From Trichomonas tenax (taxonomy: Eukaryota; Parabasalia; Trichomonadida; Trichomonadidae): DNA of 36,152 nt. The notes below the pieces were generated by a model. That model searched no databases and was not told the DNA's origin. It was given only the letters and a program-made list of their open reading frames with translations. This document shows positions 1-7,552 of the stretch, piece after piece. Every line of letters begins with the position of its first letter. The stretch's first letter is position 1. The stretch spans positions 1 to 36,152 of the forward strand of contig JALKBU010000509.1 in NCBI GenBank assembly GCA_023091735.1, written 5' to 3'. The position numbers were made by a program, and so were the translations under genes.

Positions 1-186
1 ACAACTACTCATAATGAAGTCTTCTTTGGCTTCCAACATTGAGTTCAATCCATTTCAACCTATTGACACTTTTCCATTTTTTCCCGCCCAAACATGTCAC
101 TTTCCTTTATTTTGACATTCTGACTTTACCTGTCAAAAGTAAGTTGCATGTCAGAAAAGCACGTTGTTCTATTTTGTCCCAGTCCC
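1..186. repeat. Dispersed repeat, left copy (inverted partner at 35926-36110)
   Basis: This segment is the reverse complement of 35926-36110, with one single-base length difference in a T run and a modest number of substitutions. It begins acaactactcataatgaag and ends at cagtccc. The homology stops sharply there, and the sequence then differs between the two copies. The left copy starts at base 1, so it may be truncated by the window edge. It contains three copies of words close to the TTTACNTGNCA motif (92-99, 125-135, 144-153). No convincing protein is encoded: the short ORFs overlapping it resemble no family I recognise. Confidence 0.85.
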
Positions 187-349
187 TAGGAGCAATGAAG
201 ATGAGTTTATTAATCATCAAAATATAATTTGTACTGTCAATCAAAGAATGCAATTATCATATAATATGATAATATAGACGATTTACAACATATAGACTAA
301 AGGTGATAAATCAATTGAACAATATTGGAAAATAAATATTATTATTAAC

Positions 350-670
350 TTATTTTCTCATTCTTCCGGGAGAGTTCATGTATGAGCCACCCATTCCGAA
401 GGGTGACGCCGCACCAGAAACATTAGAACAGGAATATCTTGGTGGTGTGGAAGGTAAAATTGGTCCATCTGTACTGACTCCTGTATCTTTACAGTAAGCA
501 TGAGCTTTTGTCATCAATAGTTGGACATCATATCTTAAAGATTCAATTTCTTTGTTGGAAGCGGCGCATTGAGCTGAAAAGTCGATGTCGCTGGCCTCCC
601 TTTCTCTCTTGGATTTCTTCGGGCTCTGTAAATCCGACATGTGTAATGACCTTTGTGGACTTGCAGACAT
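350..670 (-). CDS. Small hypothetical coiled-coil protein with SP/TP sites
   Basis: This is a 106-residue protein that I do not recognise. I chose the ATG at 670 rather than the upstream ATG at 799 because the extra 43 residues are a hydrophobic, low-complexity stretch read from AT-rich promoter DNA. A TTTACATGACA motif also lies inside that stretch, at 717-727. The protein has a basic, SP-rich N-terminus (QSPKKSKRERE, about residues 17-27), a predicted helical segment (NKEIESLRYDVQLLMTKAHAY) and a Gly/Ser/Pro-rich tail with TPPR and SPGR, which could be proline-directed kinase sites. An alternative start at 640 would remove ten residues. It could be a nuclear or cytoskeletal adaptor, but no function can be assigned. 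Confidence 0.6.
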   Translation of the reverse strand: MSASPQRSLHMSDLQSPKKSKREREASDIDFSAQCAASNKEIESLRYDVQLLMTKAHAYCKDTGVSTDGPILPSTPPRYSCSNVSGAASPFGMGGSYMNSPGRMRK

Positions 671-1356
671 TACAAAATTTTGATAAATGAACTGTACGTT
701 AAATAAAATTGACAAATTTACATGACAAATCATCAAAATCATGAAAATCAAAACTGCATTTACTTCTAATTTAACAGATAAAAACATATAACCCATCAAT
801 GCTTTATTGTTGACCCAAAGAAATATTCTTCAAATAGCTCTAGATTAGTTCTTTTTGAAGTTAAAAAACAATCGATTTGACATGTAAAGAAAAAATATAA
901 AATCATTTTCATGATATGATCATTGTTGCTAAAAATCAAGCGATGAAAAGATTTCATTTGCCAAAATATTAAGCTCCAATTTTCAATATTGAGACCAAAA
1001 TGTTCAAAATTTTGAGAACAGGATTGATGACAAATAACCTTATTGAAATAATATATTTATCACAATATCAAAAGAATGTTAGTAATTTAAAGTTTTTTCG
1101 ATGGCAATGACGATATGGTATTTTTGGTCTTATTTTACCCCCTTTATTGGAAAATTGGATTGGAAGTGGCCCCTTTAATTTTTAAAACAAAATAGGAGAT
1201 ATTCCAAAATCATATGTAGATTATAAATTAAAGGTTTTATGATGACATGTACGATATGAAACGTTTGGTTTGATGCAACCCCTCAATAAAATGATAGCAT
1301 CGTTTTTCAAGAATGAGCGGAATTTTTTACAAAAGGTCGCAATTTCACAAAAAACA
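671..1356. other. Intergenic region between a divergent gene pair
   Basis: This stretch holds the promoters of the minus-strand small protein and the plus-strand PfkB kinase. It has a TTTACATGACA motif at 717-727 and a reverse copy (TGACATGTAAA) at 878-888. Two CCCCTTTA words (near 1138 and 1179) resemble the CCTTT-type M5 core element described in Trichomonas vaginalis, though they lie about 200 bp from the start codon. No gene is supported. Confidence 0.5.
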
Positions 1357-2238
1357 ATGAATTCTATCATCTTCGTTGGCCATTGCACGAAGGATGTAAT
1401 CACGATAGACAACGAGACAACGAACTTACCAGGCGGTGGCGTCTATTTTGGAGCCGCTTCCGCTGGATATTGCTTGAAAGCCCATTCTTCTGAGAAAAAT
1501 ATCAAGCTTGAGGTGTTAACTATAGGCAAGAAAGACGATTACACCAGAATTGAGCAAGAAATGAATCAATGTGGTGCAAAATTATCTTTGATTGAGGATG
1601 AGAAGACAACAACATTTGTTCACTCATTCGAGGATAACAACCCTGACAAGAGAGTATCCTCTGTCACTGAAATCGCACGCTCTTTCACTGCTGAAGATTT
1701 CAAGAATGTGAGTGCCAAGTTCTGCTACATCAATCCACTGTTTTTCGGCGAAGTTGATCCCGCCTTGTTCAGGATACTCCATGAGAAGTGTGAATTCCTC
1801 TCTGTTGATGCTCAAGGCTTACTTCGTCATCAAAATGCCGGAAAGATTTATCTTAAGGCACCAGAGAACTTAGCATCAGTCTTAGAGCACATACATGTTC
1901 TCAAGGTTGACTCTGTTGAGGCTGAAGCCTTAGCAGGAATAAAAGATGACACTCGTGCCGCTTGTTTGAAACTCTTAGGATACGGTCCACGCTATGTTAT
2001 CTGCACTCAGTCCGACTTCGTAGAGCTCCACACACGGGATTCGGTCATCAAGTCCAAGTTTGGAAAATGGTCACTTATTGGAAGAACTGGACGTGGTGAT
2101 ACTGTTTCTGCAGCTTTCATATTGGAGCACTTTATTGCTGGTGTTGATGCCCAGCAGGCTCTTGATTTGGCTGCAGCTGCAACAGGAAAGAAGATGCTTC
2201 ATCCAGGTGCTGCAATTCTCGAAGATTTCCAGTTTTAA
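1357..2238 (+). CDS. PfkB-family carbohydrate/nucleoside kinase
   Basis: This 293-residue protein has a ribokinase-like (PfkB) fold and is expected to transfer phosphate from ATP to a sugar or nucleoside hydroxyl in the cytosol. The two family landmarks are present: a glycine-rich segment LPGGGVYFGAAS near residues 24-35, and the ATP/anion-hole signature GRTGRGDTVSAAF at 242-254, in which D248 would be the catalytic base. The natural substrate cannot be read from the sequence. The start at 1357 (MNSIIFVGH) is preferred over the ORF's first ATG at 1270. The beta-strand IIFVGH is where family members begin, and a TTTCACAAAAAACA initiator-like sequence lies just upstream. The extra 29 residues are Lys/Phe/Asn-rich and look like leader DNA. 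The length is slightly short for the family but complete. Confidence 0.85.
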   Translation: MNSIIFVGHCTKDVITIDNETTNLPGGGVYFGAASAGYCLKAHSSEKNIKLEVLTIGKKDDYTRIEQEMNQCGAKLSLIEDEKTTTFVHSFEDNNPDKRVSSVTEIARSFTAEDFKNVSAKFCYINPLFFGEVDPALFRILHEKCEFLSVDAQGLLRHQNAGKIYLKAPENLASVLEHIHVLKVDSVEAEALAGIKDDTRAACLKLLGYGPRYVICTQSDFVELHTRDSVIKSKFGKWSLIGRTGRGDTVSAAFILEHFIAGVDAQQALDLAAAATGKKMLHPGAAILEDFQF

Positions 2239-2297
2239 TGTTTGTATAACGTTATTCCTTTATCACATTTAAAACTAATAAATATTATTTATACCAA

Positions 2298-2475
2298 TGG
2301 AGTTTAATGGAATAAAAAACTTTATTGGAATAAAGGCGACTTTATGCGAATAAAGTGAATTTGGAATCAAACCCTATTTTGGAATAACCGTCAATTTGGA
2401 ATAATGACTGTTACTCCATATGCCAAAAATAGGTCGAAAAGTAACAATAATGGAATACCCGAATTATTTGGAATC
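2298..2475 (+). repeat. Left terminal inverted repeat of the foldback element
   Basis: This 178-bp arm reads from TGGAGTTTAATGG to TTATTTGGAATC. It pairs with 3135-3312, after which the two sides diverge into different GGAAT-rich sequence. Confidence 0.85.
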
Positions 2476-2679
2476 GCCGAATATTTGGATACGCGAATAA
2501 TGCTCGCAAAATTTGGAATCAACTTCGATATTGGAATTAGGAATAATGGATAATAATGGAATCAAAAATACTTTGGAATAACCGTCAGGCAGTTGGAAAC
2601 ATAATCACTTTATCCTCATTTCCAATTCAAATTGAGATAGCATTATCATCCATAATTTGTGGTAAAAAGGAAAAAGGAA

Positions 2680-2752
2680 GGACTATCGCGAGTCAAACCA
2701 GCAAACCTCTTCATTAAAGCTTGAAGTGTTTTGCCAATTGAGCTATGAGAAA
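2680..2752 (-). pseudogene. tRNA-like relic inside the foldback element
   Basis: On the minus strand this stretch has a good box A (TAGCTCAATTGGCA, 2732-2745), an anticodon-arm-like hairpin CTTCA/TGAAG, a box-B-like GGTTTGACTCG (2689-2699) and a 3' half ending ATAGTCC. Box spacing and total length (73) fit a tRNA. However, the D-stem partner, the T-stem and the acceptor stem no longer pair, and the anticodon loop has eight bases. It is best read as a decayed tRNA or tRNA-derived (SINE-like) sequence, possibly Lys-like. Confidence 0.45.
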
Positions 2753-3134
2753 AATTTTTCTCAATTTATTTCAGGTATTTAATTGCATGCTAAACATTTG
2801 GAATCTTCGGAGCTTCAAATATAGAGCATATGCAATAACAATAATTAAAAAATCGAAAAGTTAGAAGCGATTTATTCTGGTATCTTTTCATTTTAAAGCA
2901 AAACTACATTTTCAATCGATAGAATTCATTGGCTGTTGTCTTGCATATATCATAGCACGCATCAATGTATTCTCCATTCAACAAAAAAGTGGAATCAAAA
3001 TGGAAGAATAACTGACATGTAAACAAGCTCGATGTCAGCTAACAATTGCTTAATAAGTTGCTATATAACAGAGACCTTGAGGTCGATTCCTAATTCCATT
3101 ATTCCACTTTTGATTCCAATTCCGAATTCATTTT

Positions 3135-3312
3135 GATTCCAAATAATTCGGGTATTCCATTATTGTTACTTTTCGACCTATTTTTGGCATATGGAATAAC
3201 CGTCATTATTCCAAATTAGCGGTTATTCCAAAATAGGGTTTGATTCCAAATTCACTTTATTCGCATAAAGTCGCCTTTATTCCAATAAAATTTTTTATTC
3301 CATTAAACTCCA
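3135..3312 (-). repeat. Right terminal inverted repeat of the foldback element
   Basis: This is the inverted partner of 2298-2475. The differences I can see are one base in the A/T run near the outer end, two in CCGTCAAT versus CCGCTAAT, and two in GACTGTTACT versus GACGGTTATT. Confidence 0.85.
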
Positions 3313-3549
3313 ATTTCTTTCTAAATGCTTACTCTCTTTATCGTTCAGCTTTTATAATATCGTATCAAACAAGATTTTGACAATTTGTCATGTATAATTT
3401 AGAAAATTTCATGTAAAATTTTATATGTCAATTCTTAAATTACTACACTATCCTTTACTTAAAATTTTAAGTAAAATAGAATTAATATAATATGTAGATT
3501 TAAAATATATAAAGAAAGCAAAAATTGAGAGAAGTGTATACGTTATTTC

Positions 3550-4662
3550 ATGTTCCGCGCTCTTCCTGAAGTTAACAGGATCTGTTCCAAGGCAGCACGC
3601 GACAGGGCGTACGAGCAGCACCTTGCGGCCCTCCGCAACATGAAAGCGTCAGTTAATACGCGAAAACCGCAAACACCGCAATCAATCGGACGAAATTATA
3701 AGCGTTACGAGAACGAAAAACAAAGATGCAGCACAGTTCTTAAAGATAACCAACGCCTAGAAGGAAAAATGCACGATATTCAGAAACAGGAGCACTTCCC
3801 ACGCGTTTTGCCGCAGCGTCCTTACACATTACAGGGACAGGCGCAAAAAGACGAGATTGCTCGCATTGACTACGAAAACAAGAAGCTTTTGAAGGCTATT
3901 GAGACAAGAAAACCAACACTTAACAGAACAGAATGGACGAGGCACAGATTAGATCACACATATCAAATCACAAAGATGTCAGAGTTCAAGAAGAGTGTCC
4001 CAATGAGTGATATCGTTCGCGAGGAGTATAGATCGAGCATGAGCAGACCGCATACAACAATGTCGAAGTGGGGATCACAAACAAGCCCATCAAAGGCAGA
4101 CTCGCAGGCCGCAAAGTCCGATGACTTCGAGCAGGATGAACAAATGCAGAATGAAGAAATGAATGATCAGAATGAGAGCGAAAATCTGCCAAAGGAGCAA
4201 ACACAGGAGGAGGTTGAGAAGGAGATGGAGCAGAACGGCGAGTTCTCACTTAAGGGCCAAGTCAATGAAGCAGTCGTGCGCGGCGAGGAGGAGAAGAAGG
4301 AAGAGGAAACCCAGCAGGAGAAAGACGCAGAAAAATTGAAGCAGAAAGGTGGGCTCTCACTCGCCGGCCAAGTTAATGAGACACTCGAACAGGCCGAGAA
4401 GGAGAAGAAGGAGGAGGAAACGAAGCAGGAAAAAACCAAGCATGAGGAACCAAAGCAAGAGGAAACCAAACAGGAGGAAGTCCAACAAGAGACGAAGCCA
4501 AGCAACCAACTCTCACTCAGGGGCGAAGTCAACGAGGCACTCCAGCGCGGTCAGGAGGAGAAGAAGAAGGAAAAAGCCAAGCAGGGTAAAGTCGAAGAGA
4601 CGAAGCCAAATGGCGGATTCTCACTCATGGGCCAAGTTAGTAATGCACTTGATGGCAACTAG
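3550..4662 (+). CDS. CFAP97/hemingway-like protein with four C-terminal SLxGQVNEAL repeats
   Basis: This 370-residue protein is basic at the N-terminus and acidic/Lys-rich at the C-terminus. Residues about 60-140 contain the pattern RIDYENKKLLKAIETRKPT followed by a basic helix. This resembles the KIAA1430/CFAP97 (hemingway) domain, a family linked to cilia and sperm tails, which would fit a flagellate. The assignment rests on recalled pattern only. The C-terminal half carries four copies of (F/L)SLxG(Q/E)VxxAL starting at residues 232, 269, 321 and 357. They are separated by Glu/Lys-rich linkers (EEKKEEETKQE) that probably form charged helices. The ATG sits in TTTCATGTT, an initiator-like context that implies a very short leader. 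A more distal cluster of motif-like words (3386-3430) lies upstream. Confidence 0.6.
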   Translation: MFRALPEVNRICSKAARDRAYEQHLAALRNMKASVNTRKPQTPQSIGRNYKRYENEKQRCSTVLKDNQRLEGKMHDIQKQEHFPRVLPQRPYTLQGQAQKDEIARIDYENKKLLKAIETRKPTLNRTEWTRHRLDHTYQITKMSEFKKSVPMSDIVREEYRSSMSRPHTTMSKWGSQTSPSKADSQAAKSDDFEQDEQMQNEEMNDQNESENLPKEQTQEEVEKEMEQNGEFSLKGQVNEAVVRGEEEKKEEETQQEKDAEKLKQKGGLSLAGQVNETLEQAEKEKKEEETKQEKTKHEEPKQEETKQEEVQQETKPSNQLSLRGEVNEALQRGQEEKKKEKAKQGKVEETKPNGGFSLMGQVSNALDGN

Positions 4663-4780
4663 GAGAAAGTCTAAGAAGAGATATATGTTATTCTTACACG
4701 TCAAATTAGAAAACAAAATTTGACCTGTAAATATGAATTATGATTTGTAAAAAAAAAAATTAATTATATTATTTATATTT

Positions 4781-4957
4781 ATGGATAAGTTATCGACTTC
4801 TAGCACTAGCAAACACGAAAATTACATCTGCTGCGCCCAGATATTGGATGAATCCTATACATAATGCAACATTACAAGTTCAAATGTCATTGAAAATGAT
4901 ATGTTTCTTGCTCATTTGCGCCAACGCATTGATATTCTCGATGAAATGAAATATTAA
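4781..4957 (+). pseudogene. Small ORF interrupted by one in-frame TAA
   Basis: From the ATG at 4781 a 27-codon reading frame (MDKLSTSSTSKHENY...) ends at a TAA (4862-4864). The same frame then continues for 30 more codons (…FLAHLRQRIDILDEMKY) to a second TAA at 4955-4957. The downstream half looks like an amphipathic helix and has protein-like codon composition in otherwise AT-rich intergenic DNA. It may be a small gene killed by one mutation, or chance. No family is recognised. Confidence 0.3.
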
Positions 4958-5475
4958 TTTTTAAAACTCTTTATATGAAATAAATTGAATTTCAATTTTT
5001 AATAAGTACATGCATTTTGAGTGTTTATTCAATAAAATTGAAGGTAAAATTGTATCTAGTCAATATGTAAATGAGCAAATATGTTATGAATAGTTCGTTT
5101 TCCATTGATTGATATACGATTCATAAGTAAACATGAATATTTGGTGATTAAACATTGGAAAATGCTATTTCAGATGATTCATTGTGTGTTATCAATAATC
5201 ATCATGTGCAAAATCAAACAATATCTTTGATCAATAATTAGAATGATATGTGACTATATAAGTATATAAATCCTATAAAGCACACCATAGGCTTTATAGT
5301 CAATGAACTAAAAGACGATATTTCCATTCATAAGTATGAAATTCATGGTTAGCCTTAAAAATGTGTTCAATTATCGGTAGATCGACTCCAGGAAATCCCA
5401 AATATATCAAAACATTTTATTTTGCCAAATTACAATGATTTTATTATAATTAGGGTCTCCCCCGTTTTTTCATAA
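4958..5475. other. Intergenic, no gene seen
   Basis: This is AT-rich sequence with stops in all frames and no repeat partner that I found in the window. The last bases (TTTTTTCATAAATG at the hydrolase start) supply an initiator. A CCCCCGTTTTTT tract sits just before it. Confidence 0.5.
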
Positions 5476-6465
5476 ATGTCAAAGCCTCCTGCAGTGAAGG
5501 ATAAAGAAAAGGGCCTTGTTGATCAGGCAGTCGATGCCATCATCAGGCCGCCGCGTCGTCACTATGACATCAACAAACTCCCCCTTTACATGGACTGCGG
5601 TGGTAATCAAAATTATATTCGCCACCCACTTAACTTTTCGAACGAACGAAACCAAAAAATTGTCGGCTCTATCTACGTGATGGAAGGACATGACTTAATG
5701 AATGGTGGTCCTTGCATTATTTATATGCATGGAAACGCTTCTTCGCAAATGGAAGGTCAATTCTTGATTCCTAACTTCTGCCCACGTGGCTTTGCTGTTT
5801 ACTGCTTTGATTTTGCAGGTTGCGGCGAATCTGATGGAGATTTCATCTCATTGGGATATTATGAAACTCAAGATGTGAACTATCTGATGGATTTCCTGCA
5901 TTCTACGTTCAAACTCGGTCCATTCGCTCTATGGGGAAGATCAATGGGAGCTGCAACAGCTGTTTTAGCTCGTTATCCGAAGTTGAAATGCATTGTCGTT
6001 GATTCCACATACACGTCAGTTAACGACGTCGTTGGCGCAATTGCGAAGAAACAGAAATTGCCAGGATTCCTCGTTCCTGCTGTTCTGTGGTTCTTAAAGA
6101 ACACTGTGAAAGGAAAGGCTGGATTTAATATGGCTAACATATCTCCACTTGAAGTAGGCTCTCAACCAGATGCTGTTCCTATGATCCAAGGCCACGCTAC
6201 AGATGATGAATTTATTCCGATTGAACAAGGAAGAACATTATTCTCTTCCTACTCTAATCCTGATAAGGTATTCCTTCACCTGACTGGAGGTCACAATGGA
6301 AGAAGGAAACCGGAATGGTTGACAGAAACGATCAAATTTGTTCTTTCCCATTTTGGCTTCGGTGTCTCAGATGTCAAATACGTATCGTTCTCAGGATTGA
6401 ACTCACAGGATGACGAACACTTTAAGGACTTCAATGCTATGCTTAAGCAGGATCGCAACTCATGA
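5476..6465 (+). CDS. Alpha/beta hydrolase (ABHD17/S33-like serine hydrolase)
   Basis: This 329-residue protein has a complete alpha/beta-hydrolase core. It contains the oxyanion segment YMHGNASS (residues 83-90), the strand/turn DFAGCGESDGD (112-122), the nucleophile elbow GRSMGA with Ser156, an acid at Asp243 or Asp244 (HATDDEF) and a catalytic His273 (GGHNG). Known relatives hydrolyse esters, thioesters or peptides. The substrate here is open, and ABHD17-type depalmitoylase or S33-type peptidase are the closest by pattern. There is no signal peptide or membrane span. A basic segment, RPPRRHY, lies at residues 24-30. The start is supported by TTTTTTCATAAATG, a TCA-type initiator about five bases from the ATG. 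Confidence 0.85.
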   Translation: MSKPPAVKDKEKGLVDQAVDAIIRPPRRHYDINKLPLYMDCGGNQNYIRHPLNFSNERNQKIVGSIYVMEGHDLMNGGPCIIYMHGNASSQMEGQFLIPNFCPRGFAVYCFDFAGCGESDGDFISLGYYETQDVNYLMDFLHSTFKLGPFALWGRSMGAATAVLARYPKLKCIVVDSTYTSVNDVVGAIAKKQKLPGFLVPAVLWFLKNTVKGKAGFNMANISPLEVGSQPDAVPMIQGHATDDEFIPIEQGRTLFSSYSNPDKVFLHLTGGHNGRRKPEWLTETIKFVLSHFGFGVSDVKYVSFSGLNSQDDEHFKDFNAMLKQDRNS

Positions 6466-6845
6466 ACAAAATAGCAACATCATGTTATCCCCGTCAATCA
6501 ATACGTTCGTTTTGATATTAAAATTGTTAAGTAATTAACCAACTTCATCTGATTTTGGATAGAATAAATAATAATATGCTAGAATTTTGAGGATATGACT
6601 CTAAACGAATGCTCTTATTAATTAATGAAATGTGCAGAAAAATTGAAGAAAAAATAATTTGATTTAAAAAGTATGACAACAATTTAATCAGCATAACAAC
6701 AAAATAAGGGTACCACATAGCACTATATATCTCTGCTTGTTTCTAAATCAGATAATATTGCACGATATAATATATTTTCATAAATTTCAAATATATTCCC
6801 ATTTGAGTAATAGATTTGGAATACCGTAGTTATAAAAATGTAAAA
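6466..6845. other. Intergenic region between convergent genes, nothing recognised
   Basis: Two genes converge here, so the stretch should hold two 3' ends rather than promoters. It is AT-rich, without ORFs or motif arrays. Confidence 0.5.
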
Positions 6846-7124
6846 TTAAGCCAGATTGCGAGTTGATGTCGTTTCAACGAGCGGTGAATAAATTTTTTCA
6901 AAGCGTGCTTCTAATTTGTCAGTTTCATTGGCTTTAACACGAAGTCTGGCTAGTTTTTCTTTAAGCTTTTTGTTTTCTATTTCTAAATCGTGAATTTGAT
7001 TTTGCAATGCGAGATCTTTTTGCTCTAAACGAATGATGGCACGTCTAATTCTGTAATAATTTCCCGATGGAAGACCTGCGTTAATAAGATATGGATCATC
7101 ACTATCACTTTCAGTATCAGACAT
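6846..7124 (-). CDS. Small acidic-start coiled-coil protein
   Basis: This 92-residue protein is not assigned to a family. It begins with an acidic Ser/Asp stretch (SDTESDSDDPY, a likely CK2 target by composition). It then has a bZIP-like or leucine-zipper-like helix from about residue 30 to 75 (IRRAIIRLEQKDLALQNQIH, then heptads of L/I with K/E). The coil has no clear DNA-binding basic region apart from RIRRAIIR, so a dimerising adaptor is as likely as a transcription factor. The start codon is only 20 bp from the phased motif array at 7144-7280, though the array points away from this gene. Confidence 0.65.
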   Translation of the reverse strand: MSDTESDSDDPYLINAGLPSGNYYRIRRAIIRLEQKDLALQNQIHDLEIENKKLKEKLARLRVKANETDKLEARFEKIYSPLVETTSTRNLA

Positions 7125-7143
7125 TGTAAAAAAAAAAAACAGT

Positions 7144-7280
7144 TTTACAAGGCAAAAATATTATATTACATGACTATTTGATTCATTACCTGACAAAATT
7201 TGTTCATATTTTGTCAAAATTATTATTAACTTGACAATTTGATAAATTACTTGTCATATTTTAAACGATTTTACATGTCA
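7144..7280 (+). promoter_or_regulatory. Phased array of TTTACNTGNCA motifs (about 20-bp step)
   Basis: Seven copies in the same orientation start at 7144 (TTTACAAGGCA), 7165 (ATTACATGACT), 7185 (ATTACCTGACA), 7206 (ATATTTTGTCA, degenerate), 7226 (TTAACTTGACA), 7246 (ATTACTTGTCA) and 7270 (TTTACATGTCA). The start-to-start steps are 21, 20, 21, 20, 20 and 24 bp, about two helical turns. The array reads toward the ankyrin gene, whose ATG is 273 bp downstream of the last copy. The spacers are AT-rich and not conserved. Confidence 0.7.
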
Positions 7281-7552
7281 ATTTTAAAGATTTTCCTCGT
7301 GAATGCTTTTGTGCTTATAAAACACTATTATCCCCATAAAACTTCTATTCTGTCTTATAGATACATTTGCAAATGAGTATAGTTTGTATAATATTTATGT
7401 TCATTGATATATGTCTATTATTCGATGAAATTCATTCAAAAGAATCATTACAAGGAAAAAAATGGTAAATTTTTAAAAATTATCACAAATAATGCAGCAA
7501 AAGTGTGTACCATACACAGTGTATGTGAATATTTTCAATCCATTATTTATAA

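Larger units (their letters stand above)
2298..3312. mobile_element. Foldback/MITE-like element with 178-bp terminal inverted repeats
   Basis: Bases 2298-2475 are repeated in inverted form at 3135-3312. The arms are equal in length (178 bp), with about five mismatches by eye. Each outer end begins TGGAGTTTAATGGAATAAA. The whole unit is about 1,015 bp, encodes no protein, and is rich in the word GGAAT(A), which also continues inside the arms. There is no obvious target-site duplication (left flank ATACCAA, right flank ATTTCTT). The structure fits a non-autonomous DNA transposon. Its family cannot be named from the ends alone. Low divergence between the arms suggests recent activity or conversion. 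Confidence 0.8.

Noticed and set aside
4167..4532. Minus-strand 121-residue Ser/Cys-rich ORF
   Set aside because: It is the antisense shadow of the Glu/Lys-rich repeats of the plus-strand gene. Its Ser/Phe/Cys composition is the complement of GAG/AAG codons.
7144..7280. CRISPR array
   Set aside because: The regular 20-bp step invites the idea, but the conserved unit is only 11 bp and degenerate, there are no cas genes, and the setting is eukaryotic promoter DNA.
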